A DNA stretch of 64,000 bases from Paratinospora sagittata (Eukaryota > Streptophyta > Magnoliopsida > Ranunculales > Menispermaceae), in NCBI GenBank assembly GCA_035771175.1, contig CM069593.1, positions 33,368,741 through 33,432,740 on the forward strand, given 5' to 3'. A model generated the notes under the pieces. It searched no databases, was not told where the DNA came from, and saw nothing but the letters and a program-made list of their open reading frames with translations. Position numbers and translations under genes: made by a program. This document shows positions 35,301 through 48,864 of the stretch, in pieces. How positions within the stretch are numbered: the stretch's first letter is position 1; every line of letters starts with the position of its first letter.

Positions 35301-37042
35301 CTATGTTATCTTAATTGAAATATTCTCTCCTAACACCTTGATGATTCCCATTGTCTAGCGCGCCCAAAACAACTTTAGATTAAACAACGTGTTAAATTCA
35401 AATCATTCTGTACTCTCTTGCTCTTTACCCTGCAACTGCTAATTTTATAAAGCCCTCATTCTCTGATTTTCAAAGATAGAACACACGATTTTTGCAAGTT
35501 AGACTAAGCTTTCCAAAGTGTGTTTAAATAGAAGAAAGTCATGATTCTTGCATTTGCCCAAACAACCTTCGAACTGAATCAAAATTGCAAGCTGTCTTGA
35601 AGATAACCTCATTATTTCGCAAGTTCTTCATTTTATCCCTTTTGTGCAGAGATTTCCAAAGGCTATCTATTATTTTAACTTTAAGTATGTGAAGTGTTCT
35701 CGGTAAGAAAACACATCAAACAAGAACACGTCACCTATATTTTTTTTCTAAGAGCTACAACTAATCATCAACAACACGTCAAACAATAGCTATCGAAGTC
35801 GACAAAGATCAAGCTTGAAGAACGAAGACATATGTCATGTCTAATACATTAGTTTGATCTTTGGTGTATAGGGTAACCTCTCGATCAATCTCAGCACTAA
35901 AACTCTGAAAATTGCAAAGTCTTCAAAATAACTTCGATATAGTATTTCATTTTGAGAAAAATGTTTTTTGAAAGGTTTTCATCATAATTTCAATGAGTTT
36001 TGAATTATTTAAATGTTTATAATCTTATATCAATATCTTTTGATTCAATGGAATGGTTCTTTAGTTTTTCAAAAATAAGGCTATCCAGCAATTTGCCAAA
36101 ATTTTGTATAAGGCACTAGCGCACTTTCAGTGTTGACAACACGTTGATAGGGTTCTATAACAAAACATTTTTTTTCTGGAAAATTGTCTATAGCGAGCTA
36201 TCCCCTTTGATAACTCGCAATAAAGCTGTTGCCGTGATCTTTCCATTTTTAGTAAAATGGCAATAGCGTGCCATAGGCCTTGATAACACGCTATCGAAAA
36301 GTCAAAAACTTGAGCTCTAGGGTTTGTGCATATAGACCTGCTATAGCATGCTATCTGTCAATAGAGAACATGATACACAACCCAATAGCACGCTATCCAC
36401 GTCTGAGACAAAAATCTGAAATTTCTAACGAGAAAAATGTGGGCACTTCTGCTTGCTCCTTTTTTCTATTCCTTACAGAATTTTGCTAGGTTATCTTAAT
36501 TGAAATATTCTCTACTAACACCTTGATGATTGCCATTGTCTAGCACGCCCAAAACAACTTTAGATTAAACAACGTCTTGAATTCAAATCATTTTGTACTC
36601 TCTTGCTCTTTAACCTGCAACTGCTAATTTTATAAAGCCCCCATTCTCTGCTTTTCAAAGATAGAACACACACAATTTTTGCAAGTTAGACTGAGCTTTC
36701 CAAAGAGTGTTTAAATAGAAGAAAGTCGTGATTCTTGCATTTGCCCAAACAACCTTTGAACTGAATCAAAATTGCAAACTGTCTTGAAGATAACCTCATT
36801 ATTTTGCAAGTTCTTCATTTTACCCTTTTGTGCTGAGATTTCCAAAGGCTATCGATTGTTTTAAACTGTAAGTACATGAAGTGTTCTCGGTAAGAAAACA
36901 CATCAAACAAGAACACGTCACCTGTATTTTTTTTCTAAGAGCTACAACTAATCATCAACAACACATCAAACAATAGCTATCGAAGTCTCCAAAGATCAAG
37001 CTCGAAGAACGAAGACATATATCATGTCTAATACATTAGTTT
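29387..37042 (+). repeat. 1.19-kb satellite, 'CTAGGG' variant, up to the solo LTR
   Basis: Monomers start at 29387, 30581, 31771, 32959, 34149, 35338 and 36523 (spacing 1185-1194 bp). The last is cut at 37042 by the solo LTR. Typical signature AGCTCTAGGGTTTGTGTATA then TAGACC. Monomers are more divergent from one another than at 21.5-23.9 kb. No genes are seen. Confidence 0.93.
37038..37042. other. Target-site duplication AGTTT, left copy (solo LTR)
   Basis: The satellite normally reads CATTAGTTTGATCTTTGG. Here CATTAGTTT meets TGTGAAGCCCC, and AGTTTGATCTTTGG restarts at 39854. Confidence 0.92.
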
Positions 37043-37443
37043 TGTGAAGCCCCGAAAATTATTTCATCTAGCCGATAACCCAATTGCATTTTGCCCAAAC
37101 TCTATGTGTTTCCTTGATGTGTTTGGTGTTTGTTTGATGGTTGTTTAATGTTTGTATAGTTGATGCTTGATAATGTATATAAATATGTGTATCATAAATT
37201 GTATATGGGTCATGTTAAATTAAAGTATAATGCATATGTTATTATTTATGCATGGGCCCATTAAACCATGAATTGATATGGGTTAGGATTGATTGAATAA
37301 AAGGATAAATGAGAATGAAAATCTGGTGTATTAAATGGATTGAACATTTAAAATACATGGAAGTATGAGATTGGTTAAAGTACATGTGGTTGGTATGGGT
37401 AGTATGAGACCAACACATGTGAAGGTTGGTGCATGAAAGGAGA

Positions 37444-37562
37444 GAATCCAAGAATGTGCTAGAAAATGAGGTGAGTGGAGGAGAAAATCCAAGAATGTGC
37501 TAGAAAGTGAGGTGAGTGGAGGAGGGAATCAAGGAAGTGCTAGAAAGAGAGGTGAGTGGAGA
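37444..37562 (+). repeat. 41-bp tandem repeat, three copies, in the solo LTR
   Basis: ATCCAAGAATGTGCTAGAAA with a GAGGTGAGTGGAG tail is repeated three times at 41-bp spacing (ATC at 37446, 37487 and 37528). The third copy has a small change (AAGGAAGTGC). Confidence 0.88.
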
Positions 37563-37638
37563 GAAAGGAAAAAAATAAAAGAAAAGAAGAGAAAGGAAAG
37601 AAGAAGAGAAAGGAAAGAAGAAGAGAAAGAAAGAGGAA
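37551..37638 (+). repeat. Purine-only GA-rich tract
   Basis: Nearly uninterrupted A/G sequence built of GAAAGGAAAGAAGA-type units directly after the 41-bp repeats. Such tracts can form triplex DNA or act as GAGA-type sites; no function can be read here. Confidence 0.85.
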
Positions 37639-38635
37639 GTTGCAGAAGGAAGATCTCTGCGACGTTTTCATCACAGACCTGGATCTTTGAGATATATGGT
37701 CAGATTGAGCTCAAAATGTTTCAGCACGTTCGTAGCTTATGGTTATTCATTCTGGTCGGTGGAGATCTTGATCAGAGGTTTCGTCTAAGAGATCTAACCT
37801 CTAAAACAAAGCTGGTCGGAAAGTCTGGATTTCTCGCGCCGTTTCGCTCAAACTTATAGATCTCCTCAATCTACCGTTGGATGGATATCAAATTTGGGTA
37901 GGTCGTTTACAACTAATATTTCGATATTCTGAACGGTGAAGATATTTATAACTTAAGTATTTTGTGTGATATAGTCATCTGAGTTTGAGTATTTGCAGCA
38001 GGAAAGGAGAAATTGTCTGATTAGAGACTTGTTCATCAAAGATACTTATCTTTTTGGTCCACCGTTGGATTGGGCTGATATTTGGACAGAAGGTTTTTTT
38101 CTTCACATAATTCGATTTGTACGGTTGATTTTGTGATTAAATATTTCTGTTGGTAGATTGATACATCTGAACAGAATATTAAATGAAGAATTGGTAGGGT
38201 TGCTTGTATTAGACCTAAATTTAGAATATGAACTTAAACCTTTCCAAATAGCTTGCATGTCAGCTATTTTGACCTAGTTGCCATTGTTGATGAACCCATG
38301 ATGCAAAATCAGTGATATACATGGCTGAACATGGTGACCTAGTGTAAATCGGCAATATGGCCTAAGTATGAAAATTTTCATATTTTGGGGCTTTTGATGC
38401 TTTTGGCCTATAATCATTGAATTGATGCAACTTATGTTTAATTAAGCATGATTAGAGTTGATTATGCTACTGATTTGGTGGTTGTGACCATATCATGGGT
38501 TAGGCCTACTTGTGATCAAGTGACCCAATTTGGGCATGTTTATGCCTAAGGAATTGAAAATCAGTATTTTTGATTAATAGAATGGTTTATGTATGAGAAC
38601 TATGCATTAGAGGCCTGAGTCATGTGATTTGAGTT

Positions 38636-38672
38636 GAATGATGGGATTAGATGGGATTAGATGGGATTTAGG
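38636..38672 (+). repeat. Short GATGGGATTA tandem repeat
   Basis: Four successive ATGGGATTAG/T units of 10-11 bp within the solo LTR. It is a microsatellite-like expansion. Confidence 0.7.
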
Positions 38673-39030
38673 CCTATTGTTTATATGTGGGCTGATTTAG
38701 GGTTGATGTGTGATGTCTATGTGATTGAACATAGAAACTGATGTAGGGTAGGATATTGATGTATATTTCAGGATCTTGATTGGGTTGATTCGGTTTAGTG
38801 GTCGTGTGTGGTTAAATACTCTCGCGAGGCTTGGTTGTGAGTAGACTTCATTTATGATTATATCTTTTATGTCATCATATCACTTATATATATTGTATGT
38901 TAAAAGCATGAATGTGTTCTAATGTTTTGAATGATGCATTGATTTGAGAAAACCTTATGACTTTGGTTGGGCCCATCTATCTGGCTAATAGGGGGACTTA
39001 ACCTTGTCATAGAAGGGTTTTAAAAAGCAA

Positions 39031-39133
39031 ATGATTGGGGTCAACGGTACGGTGAAATAGACGTGCACTAGTAACCCCAAATAAACATGATTGGGATCAA
39101 CGGTACGGTGAAATAGACGTGCACTAGTAACCC
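39031..39133 (+). repeat. 56-bp tandem duplication in the solo LTR
   Basis: ATGATTGGGGTCAACGGTAC at 39031 recurs at 39087 with one change, and both copies end in CACTAGTAACCC. The near identity suggests a recent duplication within this LTR. Confidence 0.88.
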
Positions 39134-39853
39134 AATGCATGTGGAATGTGGATCCAAATTGATAAGCTTTTACTTGCATTGAACTTATTATAAATGCTTG
39201 ATATCTATATGTTATGAGCTTTTAATCATGCTACACATTGACATGCATACATGATATTTATTGATGAGTATTGATAGTATATTTGAATTCTATTCACTGG
39301 GCACCGTTGGCTCACCCTCATTCTCCTCTTTCAGGTCCTTCTGTCCCGAATAAGGGCAAAGGAGTAGTCATATCTTGAGGGCCTTGCCTGCGAGAGAATC
39401 CAAGGCCTCGATGTGAGTTGAGAGGCATTTTGATTGAACTGTGTTTTATATTATGAAGTATTATATTTTGGATTATGTAATTATAACACTTACCACATTG
39501 TAGTATGGGCGAGTTGGGACTTGTTAGATAGACCATGTGGGCATATGACGGTTTTATTTGTACCCACAATTTTGGACTTTATGTGTATGTCAATTTTAAT
39601 GGACTGTAGGGATTATGATTTTATTTATGATTCATTTTTATGGATTATCTCTTGTCTTGGATGATTAATACGGTTGATAGTTTTGTTTAGTACCTTTTGA
39701 TATTATGTCGTTGTTTGAGATAAGGCTCGTAGGGTCTCAACCACCTCACGGGAGTTGAGGAGTGGTCGGAGATGCCTACGCCGGGCGTCCCATCCCGGCA
39801 TTCCGCACGCCATTCCCTATGGAGTTGGTGGTCCGGGGTGCGGGGTCGCCACA

Positions 39854-39858
39854 AGTTT
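39854..39858. other. Target-site duplication AGTTT, right copy (solo LTR)
   Basis: Exact match to 37038-37042, followed by continuing satellite. Confidence 0.92.
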
Positions 39859-42800
39859 GATCTTTGGTGTATAGGGTAACCTCTCGATCAATCTCAGCAC
39901 TAAAACTCTGAAAATTGCAAAGTCTTCAAAATCACTTCGATATAGTATTTCATTTTGAAAAAAAATATTTTTCGAAAGGTTTTCATCATAATTTCATTGA
40001 GTTTTGAATTATTTAAAAGTTTATAATCTTATATCAATATGTTTTGAGTCAATAGAATGGTTCTTTAGTTTTTCAAAAATAAGGCCATCCAGCAATTTGC
40101 CAAAATTTTTCAGAAGGCACTAGCGCACTATCAGTGTTGACAACACGCTGATAGGGTTCTATAACAAAACATTTGTTTTTTTGGAAAATTGTCTATAGCG
40201 CGCTATCCCCTTTAATTACTCGCAATAAAACTGTTGCCGTGATCTTTCCATTTTTAGTAAAATGGGCAATAGCGTGCCATAGGCCTTGATAACACGCTAT
40301 CGGAAAGTCAAAAACTTGAGCTCTAGGGTTTGTGCATATAGACCTGCTATAGCCTGCTATCTGTTAATAGAGAACATGATACACAACCCAATAGCACGCT
40401 ATCCACGTCTGAGACAAAAATCTGAAATTTCTAACGAGAAAAATGTGGCCACTTCTGCTTGCTCCTTTTTTCTATTCCTTAGAGAGTTTTGCTAGGTTAT
40501 CTTAATTGAAATATTCTCTACTAACACCTAGATGTTTGCCATTCTCTAGCACGCCCAAAACAACTTTAGATTAAACAACGTTTTGAATTCAAATCATTTT
40601 GTACTCTCTTGCTCTTTAACCTGCAACTGCTAATTTTATAAAGCCCCCATTCTCTGAATTTCAAAGATAGAACACACACAATTTTTGCAAGTTAGACTGA
40701 GCTTTCCAAAGAGTGTTTAAATAGAAGAAAGTCCTGATTCTTGCATTTGCCCAAACAACCTTTGAACTGAATCAAAATTGCAAACTGTCTTGAAGATAAC
40801 CTCATTATTTCGCAAGTTCTTCATTTTATCCCTTTTGTGCTGAGATTTCCAAAGGCTATCGATTGTTTTAAACTGTAAGTATATGAAGTGTTCTCGGTAA
40901 GAAAACACATCAAACAAGAACACGTCACCTGTATTTTTTTTTCTAAGAGCTACAACTAATCATCAACAACACATCAAACAATAGCTACCGAAGTCTACAA
41001 AGATCAAGCTTGAAGAACGAAGACATATATCATGTCTAATACATTAGTTTGATCTTTGGTGTATAGGGTAACCTCTCGATCAATCTCAGCACTAAAACTC
41101 TGAAAATTGCAAAGTCTTCAAAATCACTTCGATATAGTATTTCATTTTGAAAAAAATATTTTTCGAAAGGTTTTCATCATAATTTCATTGAGTTTTGAAT
41201 TATTTAAAAGTTTATAATCTTATATCAATATGTTTTCAGTCAATGGAATGGTTCTTTAGTTTTTCAAAAATAAGGCTATCCAGCAATTTGCCAAAATTTT
41301 CCAGAAGGCACTAGCGCACTATCAGTGTTGACAACACGCTGATAGGGTTCTATAACAAAACATTTGTTTTTCTTGAAAATTGTCTATAGCGCGCTATCCC
41401 CTTTAATTACTCGCAATAAAGCTGTTGCCGTGATCTTTCCATTTTTAGTAAAATGGGCAATAGCGTGCCATAGGCCTTGATAACACGCTATCGGAAAGTC
41501 AAAAACTTGAGCTCTAAGGTTTGTGCATATAGACCTGCTATAGCCTGCTATCTGTTAATAGAGAACATGATACACAACCCAATAGCACGCTATCCACGTC
41601 TGAGACAAAAATCTGAAATTTCTAACGAGAAAAATGTGGCCACTTCTGCTTGCTCCTTTTTTCTATTCCTTAGAGAGTTTTGCTAGGTTATCTTAATTGA
41701 AATATTCTCTACTAACACCTAGATGTTTGCCATTCTCTAGCACGCCCAAAACAACTTTAGATTAAACAACGTTTTGAATTCAAATCATTTTGTACTCTCT
41801 TGCTCTTTAACCTGCAACTTCTAATTTTATAAAGCCCCCATTCTCTGAATTTCAAAGATAGAACACACACAATTTTTGCAAGTTAGACTGAGCTTTCCAA
41901 AGAGTGTTTAAATAGAAGAAAGTCCTGATTCTTGCATTTGCCCAAACAACCTTTGAACTGAATCAAAATTGCAAACTGTCTTGAAGATAACCTCATTATT
42001 TCGCAAGTTCTTCATTTTATCCCTTTTGTGCTGAGATTTCCAAAGGCTATCGATTGTTTTAAACTGTAAGTATATGAAGTGTTCTCGGTAAGAAAACACA
42101 TCAAACAAGAACACGTCACCTGTATTTTTTTTTCTAAGAGCTACAACTAATCATCAACAACACATCAAACAATAGCTACCGAAGTCTACAAAGATCAAGC
42201 TTGAAGAACGAAGACATATATCATGTCTAATACATTAGTTTGATCTTTGGTGTATAGGGTAACCTCTCGATCAATCTCAGCACTAAAACTCTGAAAATTG
42301 CAAAGTCTTCAAAATCACTTCGATATAGTATTTCATTTTGAAAAAAATATTTTTCGAAAGGTTTTCATCATAATTTCATTGAGTTTTGAATTATTTAAAA
42401 GTTTATAATCTTATATCAATATGTTTTAAGTCAATGGAATGGTTGTTTAGTTTTTCAAAAATAAGGCTATCCAGCAATTTGCCAAAATTTTACAGAAGGC
42501 ACTAGCGCACTATCAGTGTTGACAACACGCTGATAGGGTTCTATAACAAAACATTTGTTTTTCTTGAAAATTGTCTATAGCGCGCTATCCCCTTTAATTA
42601 CTCGCAATAAAGCTGTTGCCGTGATCTTTCCATTTTTAGTAAAATGGGCAATAGCGTGCCATAGGCCTTGATAACACGCTATCGGAAAGTCAAAAACTTG
42701 AGCTCTAGGGTTTGTGCATATAGACCTGCTATAGCCTGCTATCTGTTAATAGAGAACATGATACACAACCCAATAGCACGCTATCCACGCTGAGACAAAA

Positions 42801-45800
42801 ATCTGAAATTTCTAACGAGAAAAATGTGGCCACTTCTGCTTGCTCCTTTTTTCTATTCCTTACACAGTTTTGCTAGGTTATCTTAATTGAAATATTCTCT
42901 ACTAACACCTTGATGATTCCCATTGTCTAGTACGCCCAAAACAACTTTATATTAAACAACGTTTTGAATTCAAATCATTCTGTACTCTCTTGCTCTTTAA
43001 CCTGCAACTGCTAATTTTATAAAGTGCTCATTCTCTGATTTTCAAAGATAGAACACACACGATTTTTGCAAGTTAGACTGAGCTTTCCAAAGAGTGTTTA
43101 AATAGAAGAAAGTCTTTTTTCTTGCATTTGCGCAAACAACCTTCGAACTGAATCAAAATTGCAATCTGTCTTGAAGATAACCTCATTATTTTGCAAGTTC
43201 TTCATTTTATCCCTTTTGTGCTGAGATTTCCAAAGGCTATCGATTGTTTTAAACTGTAAGTATATGATGTGTTCTCGGTAAGAAAACACATCAAACAAGA
43301 ACACGTCACCTGTATTTTTTTTTCTAAGAGCTACAACTAATCATCAACAACACATCAAACAATAGCTACCGAAGGCTACAAAGATCAAGCTTGAAGAACG
43401 AAGACATATATCATGTCTAATACATTAGTTTTATCTTTGGTGTATAGGGTAACCTCTCGATCAATCTCAGCACTAAAACTCTGAAAATTGCAAAGTCTTC
43501 AAAATCACTTCGATATAGTATTTCATTTTGAAAAAAATGTTTTTCGAAAGGTTTTCATCATAATTTCATTGAGTTTTGAATTATTTAAAAGTTTATAATC
43601 TTATATCAATATGTTTTGAGTCAATGGAATGGTTATTTAGTTTTTCAAAAATAAGCTTATCCAGCAATTTGCCAAAATTTTCCAAAAGGCACTAGCGCAC
43701 TATCAGTGTTGATAACACGCTGACAGGGTTTTATAACAAAACATTTGTTTTTTGGGAAAATTATCTATAGCGCGCTATCCCCTTTGATTACTCGCAATAA
43801 AACTGTTGCCGTGATCTTTCCATTTTTAGTAAAATGGGCAATAGCGTGCCATAGGCCTTGATAACACGCTATCTGCAAGTCAAAAACTTGAGCTCTAGGG
43901 TTTGTGCATATAGACATGTTATAGCCTGCTATCTGTCAATAGAGAACATGATACACAACCCAATAGCACGCTATCCACGTCTGAGACAAAAATCTGAAAT
44001 TTCTAACGAGAAAAATGTGGCCACTTCTGCTTGCTCCTTTTTTCTATTCCTTACAGAGTTTTGCTGGGTTATCTTAATTGAAATATTCTCTACTAACACC
44101 TTGATGTTTGCCATTCTCTAGCACGCCCAAAACAACTTTAGATTAAACAACGTTTTGAATTCAAATCATTTTGTACTCTCTTGCTCTTTAACCTGCAACT
44201 GCTAATTTTATAAAGCCCCCATTCTCTGAATTTCAAAGATAGAACACACACGATATTTGCAAGTTAGACTGAGCTTTCCAAAGAGTGCTTAAATAGAAGA
44301 AAGTCGTGATTCTTACATTTGCCCAAACAACCTTTGAACTGAATCAAAATTGCAAACTGTCTTGAAGATAACCTCATTATTTCGCAAGTACTTCATTTTA
44401 TCCCTTTTGTGCTGAGATTTCCAAAGGCTATCGATTGTTTTAAACTGTAAGTATATGAAGTGTTCTCGGTAAGAAAACACATCAAACAAGAACACGTCAC
44501 CTGTATTTTTTTTCTAAGAGCTACAACTAATCATCAACAACACATCAAACAATAGCTACCGAAGTCTACAAAGATCAAGCTTGAAGAACGAAGATATGTA
44601 TCATGTCTAATACATTAGTTTGATCTTTGGTGTATAGGGTAACCTCTCGATCAATCTCAGCCCTAAGACTCTGAAAATCGCAAAGTCTTCAAAATCACTT
44701 CGATATAGTATTTCATTTTGAAAAAAATGTTTTTCGAAAGGTTTTCATCATAATTTCATTGAGTTTTGAATTATTTAAAAGTTTATAATCTTATATCAAT
44801 TTGTTTTGAGTCAATGGTATGGTTCTTTAGTTTTTCAAAAATAAGGCTATCCAGCAATTTGCCAAAATTTTCCAGAAGGCACTAGCGCACTATCAGTGTT
44901 GACAACACGCTGATAGGGTTCTATAACAAAATATTTGTTTTTCTGGAAAATTGTCTATAGCGCGCTATCCCCTTTGATTACTCGCAATAAAGCTGTTGCC
45001 GTGATCTTTCCATTTTTAGTAAAATGGGCAATAGCGTGCCATAGGCCTTGATAACACGCTATCGGCAAGTGAAAAACTTGAGCTCTAGGGTTTGTGCGAA
45101 TAGACCTGCTATAGCCTACTATCATCCAATAAAGAACATGATACACAACCCAATAGCACGCTATCCACGTCTGACACAAAAATCTGATATTTCTATAGAG
45201 AAAAATGTGGGCACTTCTGCTTGCTCCATTTTTCTATTCCTTACACAGTTTTGCTAGGTTATCTTAATTGAAATATTCTCTACTAACACCTTGATGATTC
45301 CCATTGTCTAGTACGCCCAAAACAACTTTATATTAAACAACGTTTTGAAGTCAAATCATTCTGTACTCTCTTGCTCTTTAACCTGCAACTGCTAATTTTA
45401 TAAAGCCCTCATTCTCTGATTTTCAAAGATAGAACACACACGATTTTTGCAAGTTAGACTGAGCTTTCCAAAGAGTGTTTAAATAGAAGAAAGTCGTGAT
45501 TATTGCATTTGCCCAAACAACTTTCGAACTGAATCAAAATTGCAAACTGTCTTCAAGATAACCTCATTATTTCGCAAGTTCTTCGTTTTATCCCTTTTCT
45601 GCTGAGATTTCCTGAGGCTATCTATTGTTTTAAACTGTAAGTATATGAAGTGTTCTCGGTAAGAAAACACATCAAACAAGAACACATCACTTGTATTTTT
45701 TTCTAAGAGCTACAACTAATCATCAACAACGCATCAAACAATAGCGATCGAAGTCTACAAAGATCAAGCTCGAAGAACGAAGACATATATCATGTCTAAT

Positions 45801-48800
45801 GCATTAGTTTGATCTTTGGTGTATAGGGTAACCTCTCGATCAATCTCAGCACTAAAACTTTAAAAATTGCAAAGTCTTCAAAATCACTTCGATATAGTAT
45901 TTCATTTTGAAAAAAAATGTTTTTCGAAAGGTTTTCATCATAATTTCAATGAGTTTTGAATTATTTAAAAGTTTATAATCTTATATCAATATGTTTTGAG
46001 TCAATGGAATGGTTGTTTAGTTTTTCAAAAATAAGGCTATCCAACAATTTGTCAAAATTTTCCAGAAGGCACTAGCGCACTATCAGTGTTGATAACACGC
46101 TCATAGGGTTCTATAATAAAACATTTGTTTTTATGAAAAATTGTCTGTAGCGCGTTATGCCCTTTGAGAACTCGCTATAAAGCCGTTGCCGCGATCTTTC
46201 CATTTTTAGTAAAATGGGCAATAGTGCGCCATAGGCCTTGACAACACACTATCGGAAAGTCAAAAACTCGAGCTTTAGGGTTTGTGAATGTAGACCTGTT
46301 ATAGCCTGTTATCTGTCAATAGAGAACATGATACACAACCCAATAGCACGCTATGCACGTCTGAGACAAAAATCTGATATTTCTAACGCGAAAAATGTGG
46401 GCACTTCTGCTTGCTCCATTTTTCTATTCCTTACACAGTTTTGCTAGGATATCTTAATTGAAATATTCTCTACTAACACCTTAATGATTCCAATTGTCTA
46501 GCACGCCCAAAACAACTTTAGATTAAACAACGTTTTGAATTCAAATCATTTTGTACTCTCGTGCTCTTTAACCTGCAACTTCTAATTTTATAAAGCCCTC
46601 ATTATCTGATGTTCAAAGATATAACACACACGATATTTGCAAGTTAGACTGAGCTTTCCAAAGAGTGTTTAAATAGAAGAAAGTCTTGATTCTTGCATTT
46701 GCCCAAACAACCTTCGAACTTAATCAAAATTGCAAACTGTCTTCAAGATAACCTCATTATTTTGCAAGTTCTTCCTTTTATCCCTTTTGTGCTGAGATTT
46801 CCTGAGGCTATCTATTGTTTTAAACTGCAAGTATGGGAAGTGTTCTCGGTAAGAAAACACATCAAACAAGAACACATCACCTGTATTTTTTTTTTCTAAG
46901 AGCTAGAACTAATCATCAACAACACATCAAACAATAGCGATCGAAGTCTACAAAGATGAAGCTCGAAGAACGAAGACATATATCATGTCTAATGCATGAG
47001 TTTTATCTTTGGTGTATAGAGTAACTTCTCGATCAATCTCAACACTGAAACTCTGAAAATTGCAAAGTCTTCAAAATTTCTTCGATATAGTATTTCATTT
47101 TGAAAAAAATGTTTTTCGAAAGGTTTCCATCATAATTTCAATGAGTTTTGAATTATTTAAAAGTATATAATCTTATATCAATATGATTTGCGTCAATGGA
47201 ATGGTTCTTTAGTTTTTCAAAAATAAGGCTATCCAGTAATTTGCGAAAATTTAACAGAAGGCACTAGCGCGCTATCAGTGTTGATAACACGCTGATAGGG
47301 TTCTATAATAAAACATTCGTTTTTCTGAAAAGTTGTCTATAACCCGCTATCGCCTTTGATTACTCGCAATAAAGCTGTTGCCGTGATCTTTCCATTTTTA
47401 GTAAAATGGGCAATAGCGTGCCATAGGCCTTGATAACACGCTATCGGAAAGTCAAAAACTTGAGCTCTAGGGTTTGTGCGAATAGACCTGCTATAGCCTA
47501 CTATCTGCCAATAAAGAACATGATACACAACCCAATAGCACGCTATCCACGTCTGACACGAAAATTTGATATTTCTATAGAGAAAAATGTTGGCACTTCT
47601 GCTTGCTCCATTTTTCTATTCCTTACACAGTTTTGCTAGGTTATCTTAATTGAAATATTCTCTATTAACACCTTGATGATTTCCATTGTCTAGTACGCCC
47701 AAAACAACTTTATATTAAACAACGTTTCGGATTCAAATTATTCTGTACTCTCTTGCTCTTTAACTTGCAACTGCTAATTTTATAAAGCCCTCATTCTCTG
47801 ATTTTCAAAGATAGAACACACACGATTTTTGCAAGTTAAACTGAGCTTTCCAAAGAGTGTTTAAATAGAAGAAAGTCATGATTCTTGAATTTTTCCCAAA
47901 CAACCTTCGAACTGAATCAAAATTGCAAACTGTCTTGAAGATAACCTCATTATTTCGCAAGTTCTTCATTATATCCCTTTTCTGCTGAGATTTCCCGAGG
48001 CTATCTATTGTTTTAAACTGTAAGTACATGAAGTGTTCTCGGTAAGAAAACACATCAAACAAGAACACATCACCTGTAATTATTTGCTAAGAGCTACAAC
48101 TAATCATCAACAACACATCAAACAATAGCTATTGAAGTCTACAAAGATCAAGCTCGAAGAACGAAGACATATATCATGTCTAATGCATTAGTTTGATCTT
48201 TGGTGTATAGGGTAACCTCTCGATCAATCTCAGCACTAAAACTTTGAAAATTGCAAAGTCTTCAAAATCACATCGATATAGTATTTCATTTTGAAAAAAA
48301 ATGTTTTTCGAAAGGTTTTCATCATAATTTCAATGAGTTTTGAATTATTTGAATGTTTATAATCTTATATCAATATGTTTTGAGTCAATCGAATGGTTCT
48401 TTTGTTTTTCAAAAATAAGGCTATCCAGCAATTTGCCAAAATTTTCCAGAAGGCACTAGCGCACTATCAGTGTTGATAACACGCTCATAGGGTTCTATAA
48501 TAAAACATTTGTTTTTATGGAAAATTGTCTGTAGCGCGTTATGCCCTTTGAGAACTCGCTATAAAGCTGTTGCCGCGATCTTTCCATTTTTAGTAAAATG
48601 GGCAATAGTGCGCCATAGGCCTTGACAACACACTATCGGAAAGTCAAAAACTTGAGCTCTAGGGTTCGTGAATGTGGACCTGTTATAGCCTGTTATCTGT
48701 CAATTGAGAACATGATACACAACCCAATAGCACGCTATGCACGTCTGAGACAAAAATCTGATATTTCTAACGAGAAAAATGTGGGCACTTCTGCTTGCTC

Positions 48801-48864
48801 CATTTTTCTATTCCTTACACAGTTTTGCTAGGTTATCTTAATTGAAATATTCTCTACTAACACC
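39854..48864 (+). repeat. 1.19-kb satellite, regular monomers
   Basis: Landmark positions 40529, 41720, 42910, 44101, 45291, 46481, 47673 and 48865, spaced 1190-1192 bp. The monomers ending near 40529, 41720 and 42910 are very similar and share private changes (GACAACACGCTGATAGG, TTTAATTACTCGCAATAAA, TTGTGCATATAGACC), marking a local amplification. The sequence of the monomer at 36.3 kb, left of the solo LTR, is of this type too. No genes. Confidence 0.94.

Larger units (their letters stand above)
37043..39853 (+). mobile_element. Solo LTR of a Ty3/gypsy-type element (2,811 bp)
   Basis: Bounded by TGTGAAGCCCCG and GGGGTCGCCACA with TSD AGTTT. It has no internal coding sequence, polypurine tract or second LTR, so it is the product of LTR-LTR recombination. 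Orientation + is inferred from similarity to the LTR of insertion 2: 38250-38400 matches 16120-16270, and both have a CTCACC...TTTCAGG block near the 3' part (about 39311-39335 here, 17530-17550 there). The ends and much of the length differ, so the two are related families rather than one. Confidence 0.88.

Noticed and set aside
37497..37859. 120-residue Lys/Glu/Arg-rich ORF
   Set aside because: It is produced by translating the GA-rich purine tract of the solo LTR; no start context, domain or conservation.
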